From the NCBI RefSeq assembly GCF_000203815.1, contig NW_004457729.1, forward strand, positions 2,666,674 to 2,730,673: a DNA stretch of 64,000 nucleotides. The letters are read 5' to 3'. The notes under the pieces were generated by a model. The model had not been told where the DNA came from and searched no databases. It saw only the letters and a program-made list of their open reading frames with translations. Made by a program: the position numbers and the translations under genes. Below, piece by piece: positions 13,123-23,353 of this stretch (its first letter is position 1; each line of letters begins with the position of its first letter). This stretch comes from Cavenderia fasciculata (Eukaryota; Evosea; Eumycetozoa; Acytosteliales; Cavenderiaceae).

Positions 13123-14446
13123 ATGTATATTAAATCTTTGTATGTATAACAAGTAAAACAACAACATCTCAGTCAGTTTGAATATATTAATTCTAATATA
13201 CTTTTTGTTATTTTCTAGATTTTTATTAGCAATCGTCGTATTCTCCGGCATTGTTATTCCAGCTTTGGGAGATGCTGAAGGTCTCGACTTTGATTTCTTT
13301 GGAGGAGGCCCAAGCTCATACGACTCGTACAGTTTAAGCAGATCATGCAGAAACAAGAACTTTATAACTTTGCCATTGGGTACTGCCGGTGGTTTGGACG
13401 AGAGCAACCTTTCGGCCTTCCTCCTAGCCCGTAAGGACAACAACGTCTTTGTTGCTTTGGACGCTGGAAACATCTGGAGTGGAATCAGCAAGTACATCTC
13501 TGCCAGAAACCTCGCCTCTATCTTTGACATTCAATACCCCGCCTATGCCAAGACCACCGACCAAAAGGCCGCCTGGTTCCTCCGTAACCACATTGCCGGT
13601 TACATGGCCGGTCACTCTCACTTGGACCATTTGGAAGGTTTGATTGAAAACTCTGCCGAAGACGCCCTCTCCTACACCCATCTCAACTATGGTATCACCG
13701 ACGGTATCCTCTCGATGATCCAACCATACCTCGCTCCAAACACCACTGCCGGTGTCCTCAGAAGAAAGCCAATTCTCGGTCTCAACAGCACCCTCCAAGC
13801 CATCGACATCCACTTGTTCAACAACATCATCTGGCCTGATCTCGCCCTCTACGGTCGTTACTCGTACAATGTCTTGACCAACGCCTCCACCCAAAACTTT
13901 GCCGCCGCTTCTGGCTGGAACGTCAATGCCAACATTGCCGGCACCATCTTTGCCAACATGGACGTCTCCACTTTCGAAACCTGTCACAACGACATCTTCT
14001 CGACCGCCTTTTTGTTCACCGACCAAATTACTGGCGAACAATTCGTCTTCTTCTCTGACACTGGTATCCCAAGCGGTACCTACAACTGCGACTGGAAGCA
14101 ACGTATCCACAACGTCTGGGCTCAAGTCAAGATTGACAAGCTCCGTGCCGTCTACCTCGAAGTCTCCTTCCCCAACTCGACCCCAGATGCCTCCATGTTT
14201 GGTCACGTCCGTCCAAAGGATGTCCTCGCCCTCCTCGATGACCTCGTCGATCTCTCTGTCCAAACCACCCCATTCACCGAGAGTCTCTCACACGTTAAGC
14301 TCATCGTCCAACACATCAAGCCATACGCCAACGCTGCCACCTTCACCATCCCAGTCTCCAAGGTCATCGAAAATGAACTCAAGGCCGGTAACACCCACAA
14401 CATCCAAGTTGTCATCCCAGAACAAGGTGTTCCAATTTGTTTCTAA
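13123..14446 (+). CDS. pdsA: Secreted class II cyclic-nucleotide phosphodiesterase, PdsA-like
   Basis: Extracellular enzyme that hydrolyses cAMP to 5'-AMP and so shapes aggregation gradients (knowledge of D. discoideum PdsA). Exon 1 is only 17 bases (13123-13139, ATGTATATT...CTTT before GTATGT); exon 2 is 13219-14446 after TTTTCTAG. This joint creates a signal peptide, MYIKSLFLLAIVVFSGIVIPALGDA, absent from the unspliced frame. The mature protein (total 414 residues) has ITLPLGTAGGLDESNLSAFLL, the class II metal motif GHSHLDHLEG at about 136-145 (HxHxDH), FVFFSDTGI and YLEVSFPN...HVRPKD. Several N-glycosylation sequons fit secretion. Codons are strongly C-ending (GCC, ATC, CTC), unlike most neighbours, consistent with high expression; this bias also creates a long antisense open frame. 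Confidence 0.93.
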
Positions 14447-14716
14447 ACACATCAAACAAATATATCAACCCAAATATTCATTTTCTTTGTTATGACACTT
14501 GTCATAATAACCAACAACAATCCAGGATCCCATTAAAAATAATATTATAAAATAAATAAACTTGTTTAGTATAGATTTTATAAGTTATTTTAAAATGTAC
14601 ATGTAATCTCTTTAGATTAATCTTATATAATAATAATACTATTATACCAAGATGATTTAGTTTGTTTGGTTATATACAATAATGGTAGTTTGATATCTTC
14701 TTCCATTGATCCAATT

Positions 14717-15201
14717 TTATTTCTTTAATTGTAGTGATGCTATCATTTTATCCTTGTCTGCTAATTGTTTCTTGAGTGATGATATTTCTTGTTGAAGAGT
14801 TTCAATAGTTTCTTCCATTTCTATTGCTTTGGCAAACAAGTCTCCTTGTCTATCAATCATTTGTTTATTTCTTTCAATTTCTTCTCTTGTTGGATCGTTT
14901 CTTGTAAATAGTGATCCATCCTACAAATAAACAAACAAACAAATAATGAGTCAACTTATTCTTACAATCACTATAATAATAATAGTTTACATATACATAC
15001 ACCTTGTTTAAATATATCAATTCCTTTATCACCTATACCAAACTGTCTTAGTGATCTTTCAAAATCCTTTTCTAATCTATCTTCGATATCATTGTCATCT
15101 AATTTATCAACCAATGCTTTTTCATCAACTGCCGATACTGCTATCGATGTACTATCATTGTTATCATTATTCGTATTATTATTATTAGTTGTTTCTTTCA
15201 T
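14717..15201 (-). CDS. Small coiled-coil protein, function unknown
   Basis: Two exons, 15201-15001 and 14920-14717, phase 0, give 134 residues. The donor was placed at GTATGT (15000) because the nearer GTGTAT would throw the frame into an early stop. The N-terminus is Asn/Asp/Thr-rich. Residues about 30-70 are acidic (LVDKLDDNDIEDRLEKDFERSL), followed by FGIGDKGIDIFKQGDGSLFTRNDPTREEIERN and a C-terminal heptad-like coiled coil (MEETIETLQQEISSLKKQLADKDKMIASLQLKK read in parts). No known family recognised. It converges with pdsA (271 bases apart) and diverges from the ankyrin gene (156 bases between starts). Confidence 0.75.
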
Positions 15202-15357
15202 TTCTTATTCTTATATATTAGTATTTCAAAAATGATTCATTAAACAAATTTAAATTAATGAATGTTTGTTTGAGTTCATTCAAGCTTGATGAGTCATTCG
15301 TCTTTTTAATTTAATATTAATATTAATGAAATTCAATAGTACCAACCACTCCTCACA

Positions 15358-16633
15358 ATGTTAAAGATTAAACAAATAATATCGAGTCATGGAGTGAATC
15401 GAAATTCACTATCTCTTCTTTGCAAAGAAGGGACTATAACTATCATAGCTACTACTACTAGTAATGGTGATGGTTTGTTCAAACCTAAATATTTACAAGT
15501 TGTAGATCGTGTCGTTACTACGACTCCTACCTACTACTGTTCGACATCAATAAGATCATATTCAACAACTATTAATAACCACAAACAAGAGCAACAAGAA
15601 CAAGAACAACATAAACAACAACAGAAACTTCAAGATAAAAGTAAACTACAAAATCAACAAGACTTGTTAAGAATTATCAAAGAGAAACAATCAACCCCTA
15701 CTCCGACTGCTGCTACTACTACTACTACTACAACATTGGAAGATATAATTATTGAATATTATCAATCAAATGTAGATCAAATAACAGTAAATGAAACAAA
15801 GTTAATGAATTGGGATGCATTACATTGGGCATCACTTTACAATCATACCGATATTTTAAATTTGATCATTGACAATAGAATAAATCAACAACAACAATTC
15901 AATAATAATAATGAAATAATATTTAAACAAGATAAATATGGAGTAAGTCCATTACATATTGCAGTACAACAATCACATTTGGAATCGGTTGATATTTTAT
16001 TGGAACGTGGATGCCAAGTCAATGTTCGTGATACAAAGCCAGGTGTCAGATTAAGTTCTCTACACTTGGCACTACAAAAACAGACACCAAATATTGAATT
16101 GATCAAACGATTGATCAAACATGGTGCAAACGTCAACCAAGAAACTACTGAAAGAAAAACACCATTGTTTAGAGCATGTTCACTTGCAAACTATCAAGTT
16201 GTAGAATTGTTATTGAAAAATGGTGCAAATATTAATATACAAGATAATCCAAGAACAAATGGTTGGGAACCTGTATGTAAAAGATAATATTGATCAAGAG
16301 TGGAATATTAATAATTAATTCATTATATATATATAGTATCGAGTAAATACACCATTCCACATTGCAGTTAGTAAAGGTAATTTGGATATAGTTAGATTGT
16401 TGTTGGATAATGGAGGCAACCCTAATCTAAAATTAATGGATGAAATGGGTGAAACATTATTGCATGTTGCTGCAATTGGTGATGATGCAGATATTGCATC
16501 ATTATTATTGGATAGAGGTGCTGACCCTTTGATACCCGATAATAGAAAGTCCACACCTCTAGACTATGCAAATACAGCTCCACCGAAACAAAATATTATT
16601 AATTTATTTGCTAGTCGTTCCATTACTAAATAA
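15358..16633 (+). CDS. Ankyrin-repeat protein with a mitochondrial-type N-terminus
   Basis: Exons 15358-16272 and 16337-16633, phase 0, 403 residues. The N-terminal 75 residues are basic, Ser/Thr-rich and almost free of acidic residues, ending near STSIRSYSTT, which resembles a mitochondrial processing site (R-x-Y-S). Import into mitochondria is inference. A Q/K/E-rich low-complexity segment follows. From about residue 145 there are ankyrin repeats: WDALHWASLYNHTDILNLII, GVSPLHIAVQQSHLESVDILLERG, SSLHLALQKQTPNIELIKRLIKHGANVN, TPLFRACSLANYQVVELLLKNGANIN, TPFHIAVSKGNLDIVRLLLDNGG and ETLLHVAAIGDDADIASLLLDRGADP. The partner is unknown. Confidence 0.85.
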
Positions 16634-16720
16634 ATAAATTGGAAAGAGGTACCTACCTACCTACCACACCCACCACACATACAATTGTTGGTAATTACAT
16701 CATTTAATTTAATCTTGGAA

Positions 16721-16778
<58 letters not shown>

Positions 16779-17119
16779 TTATATTTATATTCACCTCATC
16801 ATCCATCACATATTCCTGTGTTTGCAATGCAAGGAAAAAAAAATACTCAATATGTGGGGTGGCAATGAATCAAATTTTTGAGTGGAAGGGTTATTGTTAT
16901 TATTGCCAACAACATCAACATCAAACCATGGTGGGGCAATTATTTAATTTAATTCACATGTATACACTCCCTCCCCTTTTCAAAAGAGGCTGGTGATAGA
17001 TAGATAGATAGATAGTTCACTTGTTAACATTTCATATCATTTCATTTGTTTTTTTTTTTTTCTGTTCTCCTTTCTAAATCATCAAAAGACTTATCTATAG
17101 TATTAGCTACTTTCTACAA
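16634..17119. other. Intergenic region with a CA-rich element and a triplet tract
   Basis: It contains a C/A-rich block around 16652-16681 (ACCTACCTACCACACCC then ACCACACAT), similar in style to the CA-rich/G-box elements of Dictyostelium promoters, an AAT triplet array, a TAGA tetranucleotide run near 16997 and a poly-T near 17049. It is the likely promoter of the small Trp-rich gene at 17120. No coding gene is seen. Confidence 0.5.
16721..16778 (+). repeat. (AAT)n microsatellite
   Basis: About 19 uninterrupted AAT units in an intergenic region; ordinary for dictyostelid genomes. Confidence 0.9.
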
Positions 17120-17518
17120 ATGACATTTCTAGTACACCATATCAAATTTGGTGATGATAACAATCAATCAATCTTGTATTATAGTGATGGGAAAGCTGTC
17201 TATCAGAGAGATGGAGTTACCCTCTGGTATGAAGATTGGTCAAAAGACTGGGCCGTTATGAAGGTGTATAGAGATGGTACAAGATTTTATCTCTTCTCTT
17301 ATCGTCCAGGATCTGGTGCCATCGATTTAATCTCTGATGCTGGCGCAGAATCAACCTATAGACAAGATAATTGGAGACGAGACTGGCTGGCCTTTGAATT
17401 TCTACATAATACATACAGGGGCCATCCACTTGTTCTAAAATCAATGCGTACTGGAGAAATTTGCTATGATGCGGTCATCAACGGCAAGTTAATTGAAATT
17501 GAAAGAAGTTGTAGATAA
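17120..17518 (+). CDS. Small Trp-rich repeat protein, function unknown
   Basis: Single exon, 132 residues, ATG at 17120. I do not recognise a named family. The protein contains two related beta-rich units: LWYEDWSKDWAVMKVYRDG with FYLFSYRPGSGAIDLIS, and YRQDNWRRDWLAFEFLH with HPLVLKSMRTGEICYDAV. Each starts with a W-x3-DW pattern and runs into alternating hydrophobic strands, suggesting a small beta-propeller-like or lectin-like fold (inference). There is no signal peptide or membrane segment. A decayed copy follows at 17828-18078, so the gene was duplicated in tandem. Confidence 0.8.
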   Translation: MTFLVHHIKFGDDNNQSILYYSDGKAVYQRDGVTLWYEDWSKDWAVMKVYRDGTRFYLFSYRPGSGAIDLISDAGAESTYRQDNWRRDWLAFEFLHNTYRGHPLVLKSMRTGEICYDAVINGKLIEIERSCR

Positions 17519-17827
17519 AAAAAACAACAACACCACAATAATAATAAAGAACATCAATCAACCCAAGTAAATAAATTTATATTATCAATTATCCATAATC
17601 TTGTCTTGTAAAAAATGGAATTAACGGTGGAACCCTTTCGGTTGACTCCCTTGGAATCGAAAAAAAATAAAATGATTGCCTATCATGGTTGAATCATTTT
17701 TCTCTTATCCTGAAAATTCAAACCATGTATTTCGAATGAACTTAAAATAATCTTATTATGTATTAAATTTTAATAATAATTTCATCAATATTTGTATATA
17801 TATATAATCACATACTCCTTTAACAAT

Positions 17828-18078
17828 ATTACAATATCATCATATCTAGTACAAAGACCTGTATTTGGAAATGATGACAAACATCTCTTAATACAGTTGT
17901 GGAAAAGCCACATTCAAGGTAGATGGAATTAGAATATGGAGGGAAACATGGACAACTGGATAGAGAGATATCAAAGTGTTTAAAGATCCTCATGATGGAA
18001 GATATTTTATATTCAAGTATCGCCCAGGAGCTGGTGCCATCGATTATAATACCACTGAAGGATCCAAGTCGACCTAAA
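17828..18078 (+). pseudogene. Decayed tandem copy of the small Trp-rich gene
   Basis: Translating this stretch gives FGNDDKHLL, then after a one-base frame change YSCGKATFKVDGIRIWRETW, then an in-frame TAG, then DIKVFKDPHDGRYFIFKYRPGAGAID and a second stop at SKST. These blocks line up in order with YYSDGKAVYQRDGVTLWYEDW and KVYRDGTRFYLFSYRPGSGAID of the intact gene 17120-17518. The copy lacks the second repeat unit. It has at least one frameshift and two stops, so it is a pseudogene of a host gene. Coordinates of its left edge are approximate. Confidence 0.8.
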
Positions 18079-18188
18079 AATTAGGTCAAATTTAAAAGTA
18101 AATTAACTTAAATAAACTACTATTTATTGTTTATAAATTAAAAGGGGGCTGGACCTACAACTGATAATCTTGTTGGTCTCTTTTCTTT

Positions 18189-20415
18189 TTATTTTAATTT
18201 AGCAATACGATAAGTATCTAGAATATTTCTAGCAGCAAAGGAATGGTTATAGACAAGACCATCAAAAGCTTTTGATGCATCTTTACCAATATAATCCTTG
18301 ATGAATTGGACGCCACCTGGATGTTTGGCTTGGAATTCTTCTACGTCATAGACAATGTCGTGAATGATGATCCATTTCTTACCCTTGTCGGCACAGGTAC
18401 GTTTGACGGTTTCACGATCGATAATGTCGAGTTGGTCAAGTGGTTTTCCCCAAAAGAGCTTGGCACGGGCGTCTGCAGCCTTCTTTTCGGCCATTTGGAT
18501 CTTGCCCTTTTCAAAGAGTTCGGCTGGGAAACGCTTGAGGTTGTACGAGAGACCAAACCACGACAAGAAGCCAATCAACCATTTACCAGGATCGTAGGCC
18601 GAGTGGTGGATACCGTTACGATAGTCGTATGGGAATTCGTGGTGAAAGTTGTGGTAACCCTCGCCAAAGGTGACAAGTGAGGTGATGGCAGAGTCACGAG
18701 GCGACTTTTGATCAGTGTAGGTGGCTTCACCGAGATAATGGGCAAGCGAGTTGATACAGAAAGTGCATTGCATCATGAGTACCTTGGAGGCAATACCAGC
18801 GATGAAAAAGCCACCGCGCCAGTCACCCCAATAGTGACCGCAGATCCATGTGGGCAAAAAGATACCAAAGAACAAGGAGAGCGGGGTATAGTATTTGTGT
18901 TGGTAGTAGAGTACCCAGTCGTTCTTGAGGTCGGTCACATCGGCATCGGGTTCTTCCTCGCGCTTAAAGATGAGCCATCCCATGTGTGCCCACCAGAACC
19001 CCTTTTTGACATTGTAGGGGTCTTTGTCGGTATCGGTGAATCGGTGGTGAGCACGATGGTCGTGACACCAGTCAATCACGCTCATCTCAAAGGCAGTGGT
19101 ACCCATCAACGTGAGAATGACACGGACGGGCCAGACAGCGTCGTAGGAACGATGCGAGAAGAGACGATGGTATCCAGCAGTAATACCAATACCGGCAATA
19201 TAGTAGCTGCAAAATGCAGTGACATAGGTCTTCCAGTTGAATGGCGATGTTGCAATACCGTACATGGACAACAACGGTGTAGCAAAGATAAAGATAGTAG
19301 TTGTCCAAACAACCTTTTCATACCATGGTTTACCATCGAAAATACTCTTTTTCTTTGGTGCTTCTAATGGTTGTTGTTGTTGTTCTTGTTCAGGTTGGGG
19401 ACAAATGATTTTTTTGGCGAGTGGACCAACTTTGAGTAAAACATCCATGATGTTTTCTTCAGAGATATTTAATTGGTACTCCTTTTTGAGGACATGGTAT
19501 GCTTCTTTCCACTTGTAGGCTGGGGGGAAGTCAATGACTGCGTTGACCGAGTTCTCAGCTTGAGTTTGGAGACGAGCGAGAATGACACCAATGTTAAAGT
19601 CTTGTGTCAAGTATTGGACAAAACGTGGGACTCTAAAGAATGTGGGGGTGTCTGACTCGAACGACAAGTACGATGCCTTGAGGAAAGTACTCATCCAGAG
19701 ATGGTAGACAAACAGAGGGATGAGGTAGAACTTGAACAAACCCCACAACCCAAATCCATAGGTCATCAGCGGCAAAAAGATCGAGGCAAACAAGTAGAGT
19801 GCAGCAGCTGACAAGAGCATACGACGACTGTCCAATGAAGCAACGTTGGAGGTGGCCCATTGACGAAGCGACATTAACCACCAGTATGGACCCTTGGCCA
19901 AGTCACGCACATAGTCACGTACCTCTCCAGTACTACGTTTCCAGTACTCAAAAGGGTACATAAGAGGCAACATCAAAATAGTTCCCACAGTGTAGTTAAT
20001 GGCACGGTTCTTGAAGAGCAGGTTCTTTCCACAGGCGTATCCGACCGAGAACAATCCACAACAAGCAGTTCCCATAAACAACCATCCCAAAGGCAACAAG
20101 TACCAAGGTAAATTATAAATCATCACTACACCTGCCGTGACTAAACCAACTGATACTAATATTCTTCTAGTTGCTTTACTTGTACTTTTTTCAAATATCT
20201 AAAAATTAGATAGAAATAAATAATAATAATAATATTTCCAAAACAAAAAAATAAAAGGAGATAGGTGGTTAGAGATAGACGAACTACTATATGATTGATT
20301 GATTGATGATTGATTGACAATATGTACATACATCTTTTGGTAATTTTGAAACCATTTCATGGAGTACTTCTTGTACAGTCGATGAAATGGGAGATGAAGC
20401 TACTGTAGCTGTCAT
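18189..20415 (-). CDS. Delta-9 acyl-CoA desaturase with C-terminal cytochrome b5 and an N-terminal FAD6/DesA-like pseudo-desaturase domain
   Basis: Two exons, 20415-20332 and 20198-18189, phase 0, 697 residues. C-terminal parts: an ER stearoyl-CoA-type desaturase (about 305-600) with the three histidine boxes HRLFSH, HDHRAHH and HNFHH, then cytochrome b5 with HPGG and the second haem His in NHSF. These would introduce a Delta-9 double bond into acyl-CoA, with the b5 domain donating electrons (family knowledge). The first 290 residues are different: VLHEMVSKLPKDIFEKS, NLPWYLLPLGWLFMGT, GTILMLPLMYPFEYWK, FKFYLIPLFVYHLWMSTF follow plastid FAD6/cyanobacterial DesA sequences as I remember them. 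Where those have HDCAH, HxxHH and HHTxPH, this protein has YACGK, no histidines, and KASYLS. The N-terminal domain should be catalytically dead. Codons are C-rich, suggesting high expression. Confidence 0.92.
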
Positions 20416-21138
20416 TTTTTGATTGTGTAATATCTATCTATCACCCTAGACTAAATAGAATTAATAATAAATAAATTAACAAACAAAAGTTTTAAAAAAT
20501 ACAAAAGAAAGTGGGTTTGTTAGTTAGTTTTGTGATAATAATAATTGATGTGATGAGGTTTAAAGGAATGAAAGGAATAAAGATAAGATATACGGATACG
20601 AACCAATATTAAAATGTATGAATAAAATTAAATTTAAATTATTATTATTATGAGGAGTATATTAAATATTTAATATTAAATATTGAACAAATTAGATTAG
20701 AGAAACACGTGATTGGTGTTGTTGTTGGTTGTGAAATCCAATTCAATCTCTCAATCTATAAAGTTTGAGTTTTGTGTGTGTGTTTATGTGTTTGTGTGTA
20801 TTTTAAAAAAAGGAGGAGAGAGTTAGAAAATGGTTTATTCAATTTGAAGTTTCTCCCTTACATCAAAAATATAGTGAGAGACTCACAAAAGACGAAGAGC
20901 GAACTTTATAAAAAAATTAAATTTTTTATTCCTTTTATCGTGATATTTTGTTGTGAGAAATTGTCAATGACTAATTTAAAATCTGATCTACACAATTTTC
21001 AACCGAAAATATCTTCAACCTCATACCGAACAATTAAGAGTGAGAGAGATAAAGAGAGAGAGAGAGAGAGAGATAATATAACAACACTACGAGATAATGC
21101 ATAAACATGTAAAAAGAAACATTACAGAACAACAAAAG
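20416..21138. other. Divergent intergenic region upstream of the desaturase
   Basis: AT-rich promoter-like DNA with TTAAATATTTAA runs near 20660, a TGTGTG tract near 20775 and GA-rich repeats from 21050. Open frames here are low complexity and I do not call them. Confidence 0.55.
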
Positions 21139-21543
21139 ATGAGTAGAGAGAGAGATAGAGATAGAGAGAGGGAGAGACAGAGAGAGATAAAGCGTAAACA
21201 TGCAATAATGATATCAAATCTGACACCTACAGAATTGATAGATCCTCCACCTCCACCATTATTCCCGTGGCCTTTGGTTCATAAACGTGCCGTTATATTA
21301 GGTGGTATCGCACTAGTGTTGTATAGAATTGCCCCAAACTACCTCTCATACATTATCTTTGGTGCTGTATCACTTTTCTTCTACTTTCTTAATCCCGTTG
21401 CAAATAAACATAGAGAGTATGTATAATCGATCATCATCATCATCATCATCATCATATTCTTTCACTAACAAAAACTATATATCTACGTGTGATCATCATG
21501 TAGGAAGATGGATGAATATAACCATGAATATAGACCTGACTGA
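21139..21543 (+). CDS. Small two-helix membrane protein, function unknown
   Basis: Exon 1 runs to 21416 and exon 2 is 21504-21543, joined after HRE into KMDEYNHEYRPD and TGA. With the ATG at 21139 the protein has 105 residues; its first 22 (MSRERDRDRERERQR...) are encoded by a GA-repeat, so the ATG at 21208 (MISNLTPTELIDPPPPPLFPWP) may be the true start. Two hydrophobic segments, AVILGGIALVLYRIA and YLSYIIFGAVSLFFYFL, suggest two short membrane helices with a charged C-terminus. No family recognised. Exon 2 is too short to be seen as an independent ORF. Confidence 0.6.
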
Positions 21544-21708
21544 TTAACTCGATGTGCATTGTTGTTGGAATTATTATTATTGAATAACAGACCAATGGTG
21601 TTGGAAGAGTGGCTGGCTGGCTCGTAATCTCAACTATATACATATGTACATTTGAGAAGAGGATAAAGCTTTATAATCAAACTGCAAACCCCCATCATTC
21701 ATAATTAA

Positions 21709-21715
<7 letters not shown>

Positions 21716-21743
<28 letters not shown>

Positions 21744-21762
21744 TTATTATTATTATTATTAA
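21716..21762 (+). repeat. (ATT)n microsatellite
   Basis: Nearly perfect TTA/ATT triplet tract ending at the stop codon of the minus-strand gene that follows. Confidence 0.85.
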
Positions 21763-23057
21763 AGATCTTCGGAAAAATTAAAAGATAGTGTTGGTACAGG
21801 ATCGGAAGATTGTTGTTGGAGTAATTGGAAATATTGAGGTGCTAATTTAAGTTTATAGTGACCAAGGATAGGATATCCATTTGGTTTGTGTGCCGTTGAT
21901 CGTTTTAAACTTTGAACAGGGTCGATATAGTTGAGTTGTCGAGCCACATCTTCCAACTGTTTTATAAATGCACCAACTTTATCAACCCTTTGGCCTCTCC
22001 ATTGATGAAATTGGAATTCTTTACTCATTGAATACATTACCATCGAATAAAGAAATCCATTTTGATTATTATTATTACAACTATTATTATTTTGATTATT
22101 ATTATTTTGATAATCTATTTGAGCTTGATTTAAAAATAATACACCAGTAATTAAACATGTATTAACTATCATTTTCAAAATCCTTTCAGTGATGATAATC
22201 TTTTGATTGAAATAGAGATAATAGAATAAATCTTTGTGTTGGTTGATTATGAGTGTCACTATTGCATTGTCTGATAGATAGATATTATAGTTGTTTTGTA
22301 GTTTGTTTAAAGTACCAAAACCATTGATAGATTTTTTATACTTGATCCATCTTGTTCGTTCCAATTCCAACTTTTTGTACAAGTCTAATCTTCCATTTGC
22401 GACTATATATTTTGTGTCTACAGCCAATGACCAATCATCTTCTGGAAAGATTTCTGGGAGCTCATCCAACATGTCTTCAAGTATCTCTGATCCCTTTGAT
22501 ATGGGGATGATGGTGTCGTAGAGAACTACAGTTGATATACTTCTAAAAGTACCTATTTTCGATGCCGTCAACACCAAATCAAAACAAATCGCGGCACTTG
22601 GTAGTAGAAACTGTGATCTTGCATATTTGTACAATTCAATGTTGTTTGATCCAACGATATGATCCCATATGTTTTTGGAGGCTGTCGGGCTGTTGTACAG
22701 ATCCTTGTCCATCAACATTTTATGTACACTTTGAAAGAGTGCAATGTCAACACGCAGTATTGGATTAGCAGAGATGTCATTGAGATACGGGTATCTCTTG
22801 GCCGTGAGACTACTCTTTATCAAATGCTCAATATGACTTGCAAGCAACAAAGGTGTAAACAACAACCCATGTACATTTGAACGAGCTCTTTTAAACGAAG
22901 CGATAATATCTAAATGTCGTTTCGACGCCATCATCTCTTTACGATAGGGTACAGTCTCTTTAATCAAAGATAGAATATATCTTTTTAGAAATAGGTTGTT
23001 CCATACTGACTGTTTTAACAACATTAATGTTGTTTCTGTTTTCTTTTCGTTCACCAT
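21759..23057 (-). CDS. Dictyostelid repetitive-family protein (degenerate ankyrin-like), function unknown
   Basis: Single exon, 432 residues, ATG at 23057 preceded by an AT-rich leader. The opening SVWNNLFLKRYILSLI resembles the N-terminal helix of large dictyostelid families annotated as ankyrin-repeat or F-box-like proteins (memory of the families, not a search). The body is helical, with blocks such as NNIELYKYARSQFLLPSAAICFDLVLTASKIGTF and NGRLDLYKKLELE that look like degenerate ankyrin units. An Asn-rich insert lies near residue 320. Such families expand lineage-specifically; no activity can be assigned. Confidence 0.75.
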   Translation of the reverse strand: MVNEKKTETTLMLLKQSVWNNLFLKRYILSLIKETVPYRKEMMASKRHLDIIASFKRARSNVHGLLFTPLLLASHIEHLIKSSLTAKRYPYLNDISANPILRVDIALFQSVHKMLMDKDLYNSPTASKNIWDHIVGSNNIELYKYARSQFLLPSAAICFDLVLTASKIGTFRSISTVVLYDTIIPISKGSEILEDMLDELPEIFPEDDWSLAVDTKYIVANGRLDLYKKLELERTRWIKYKKSINGFGTLNKLQNNYNIYLSDNAIVTLIINQHKDLFYYLYFNQKIIITERILKMIVNTCLITGVLFLNQAQIDYQNNNNQNNNSCNNNNQNGFLYSMVMYSMSKEFQFHQWRGQRVDKVGAFIKQLEDVARQLNYIDPVQSLKRSTAHKPNGYPILGHYKLKLAPQYFQLLQQQSSDPVPTLSFNFSEDL

Positions 23058-23353
23058 TCTAATTTCTTTATCTCTTGTGTGTGAAAGAGAGATATATATA
23101 TATATAGGATAAAGAGATATAAATATATCTATATCTGTGCACTGTATAATCCTTTCTCAAAAGTATTGCTTCTTTTTAACAAAAATTAGCTATGTTTCTT
23201 TTTTTCTATTTTGTTTTTTAAAAAGTAGTTTTCATTCATCATCTTTTGATGTCACTTTTCACAAGAGTCAGATGATGGAGGGTTTTTATATACATATACA
23301 TATTTAGTTTAAGTTGGTCGCTCTAGTGATTGTATCTTATCTGTATAGTCATC

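Noticed and set aside
13424-14263. Long antisense open frame (279 codons) over pdsA
   Set aside because: It mirrors the C-ending codon bias of pdsA; the product is an acidic Val/Gly/Asp string without domains.
20772-21104. 110-codon frame with Cys/Val and Arg/Glu repeats
   Set aside because: It is built from TGTGTG and GAGAGA simple repeats and has no conserved-looking core.
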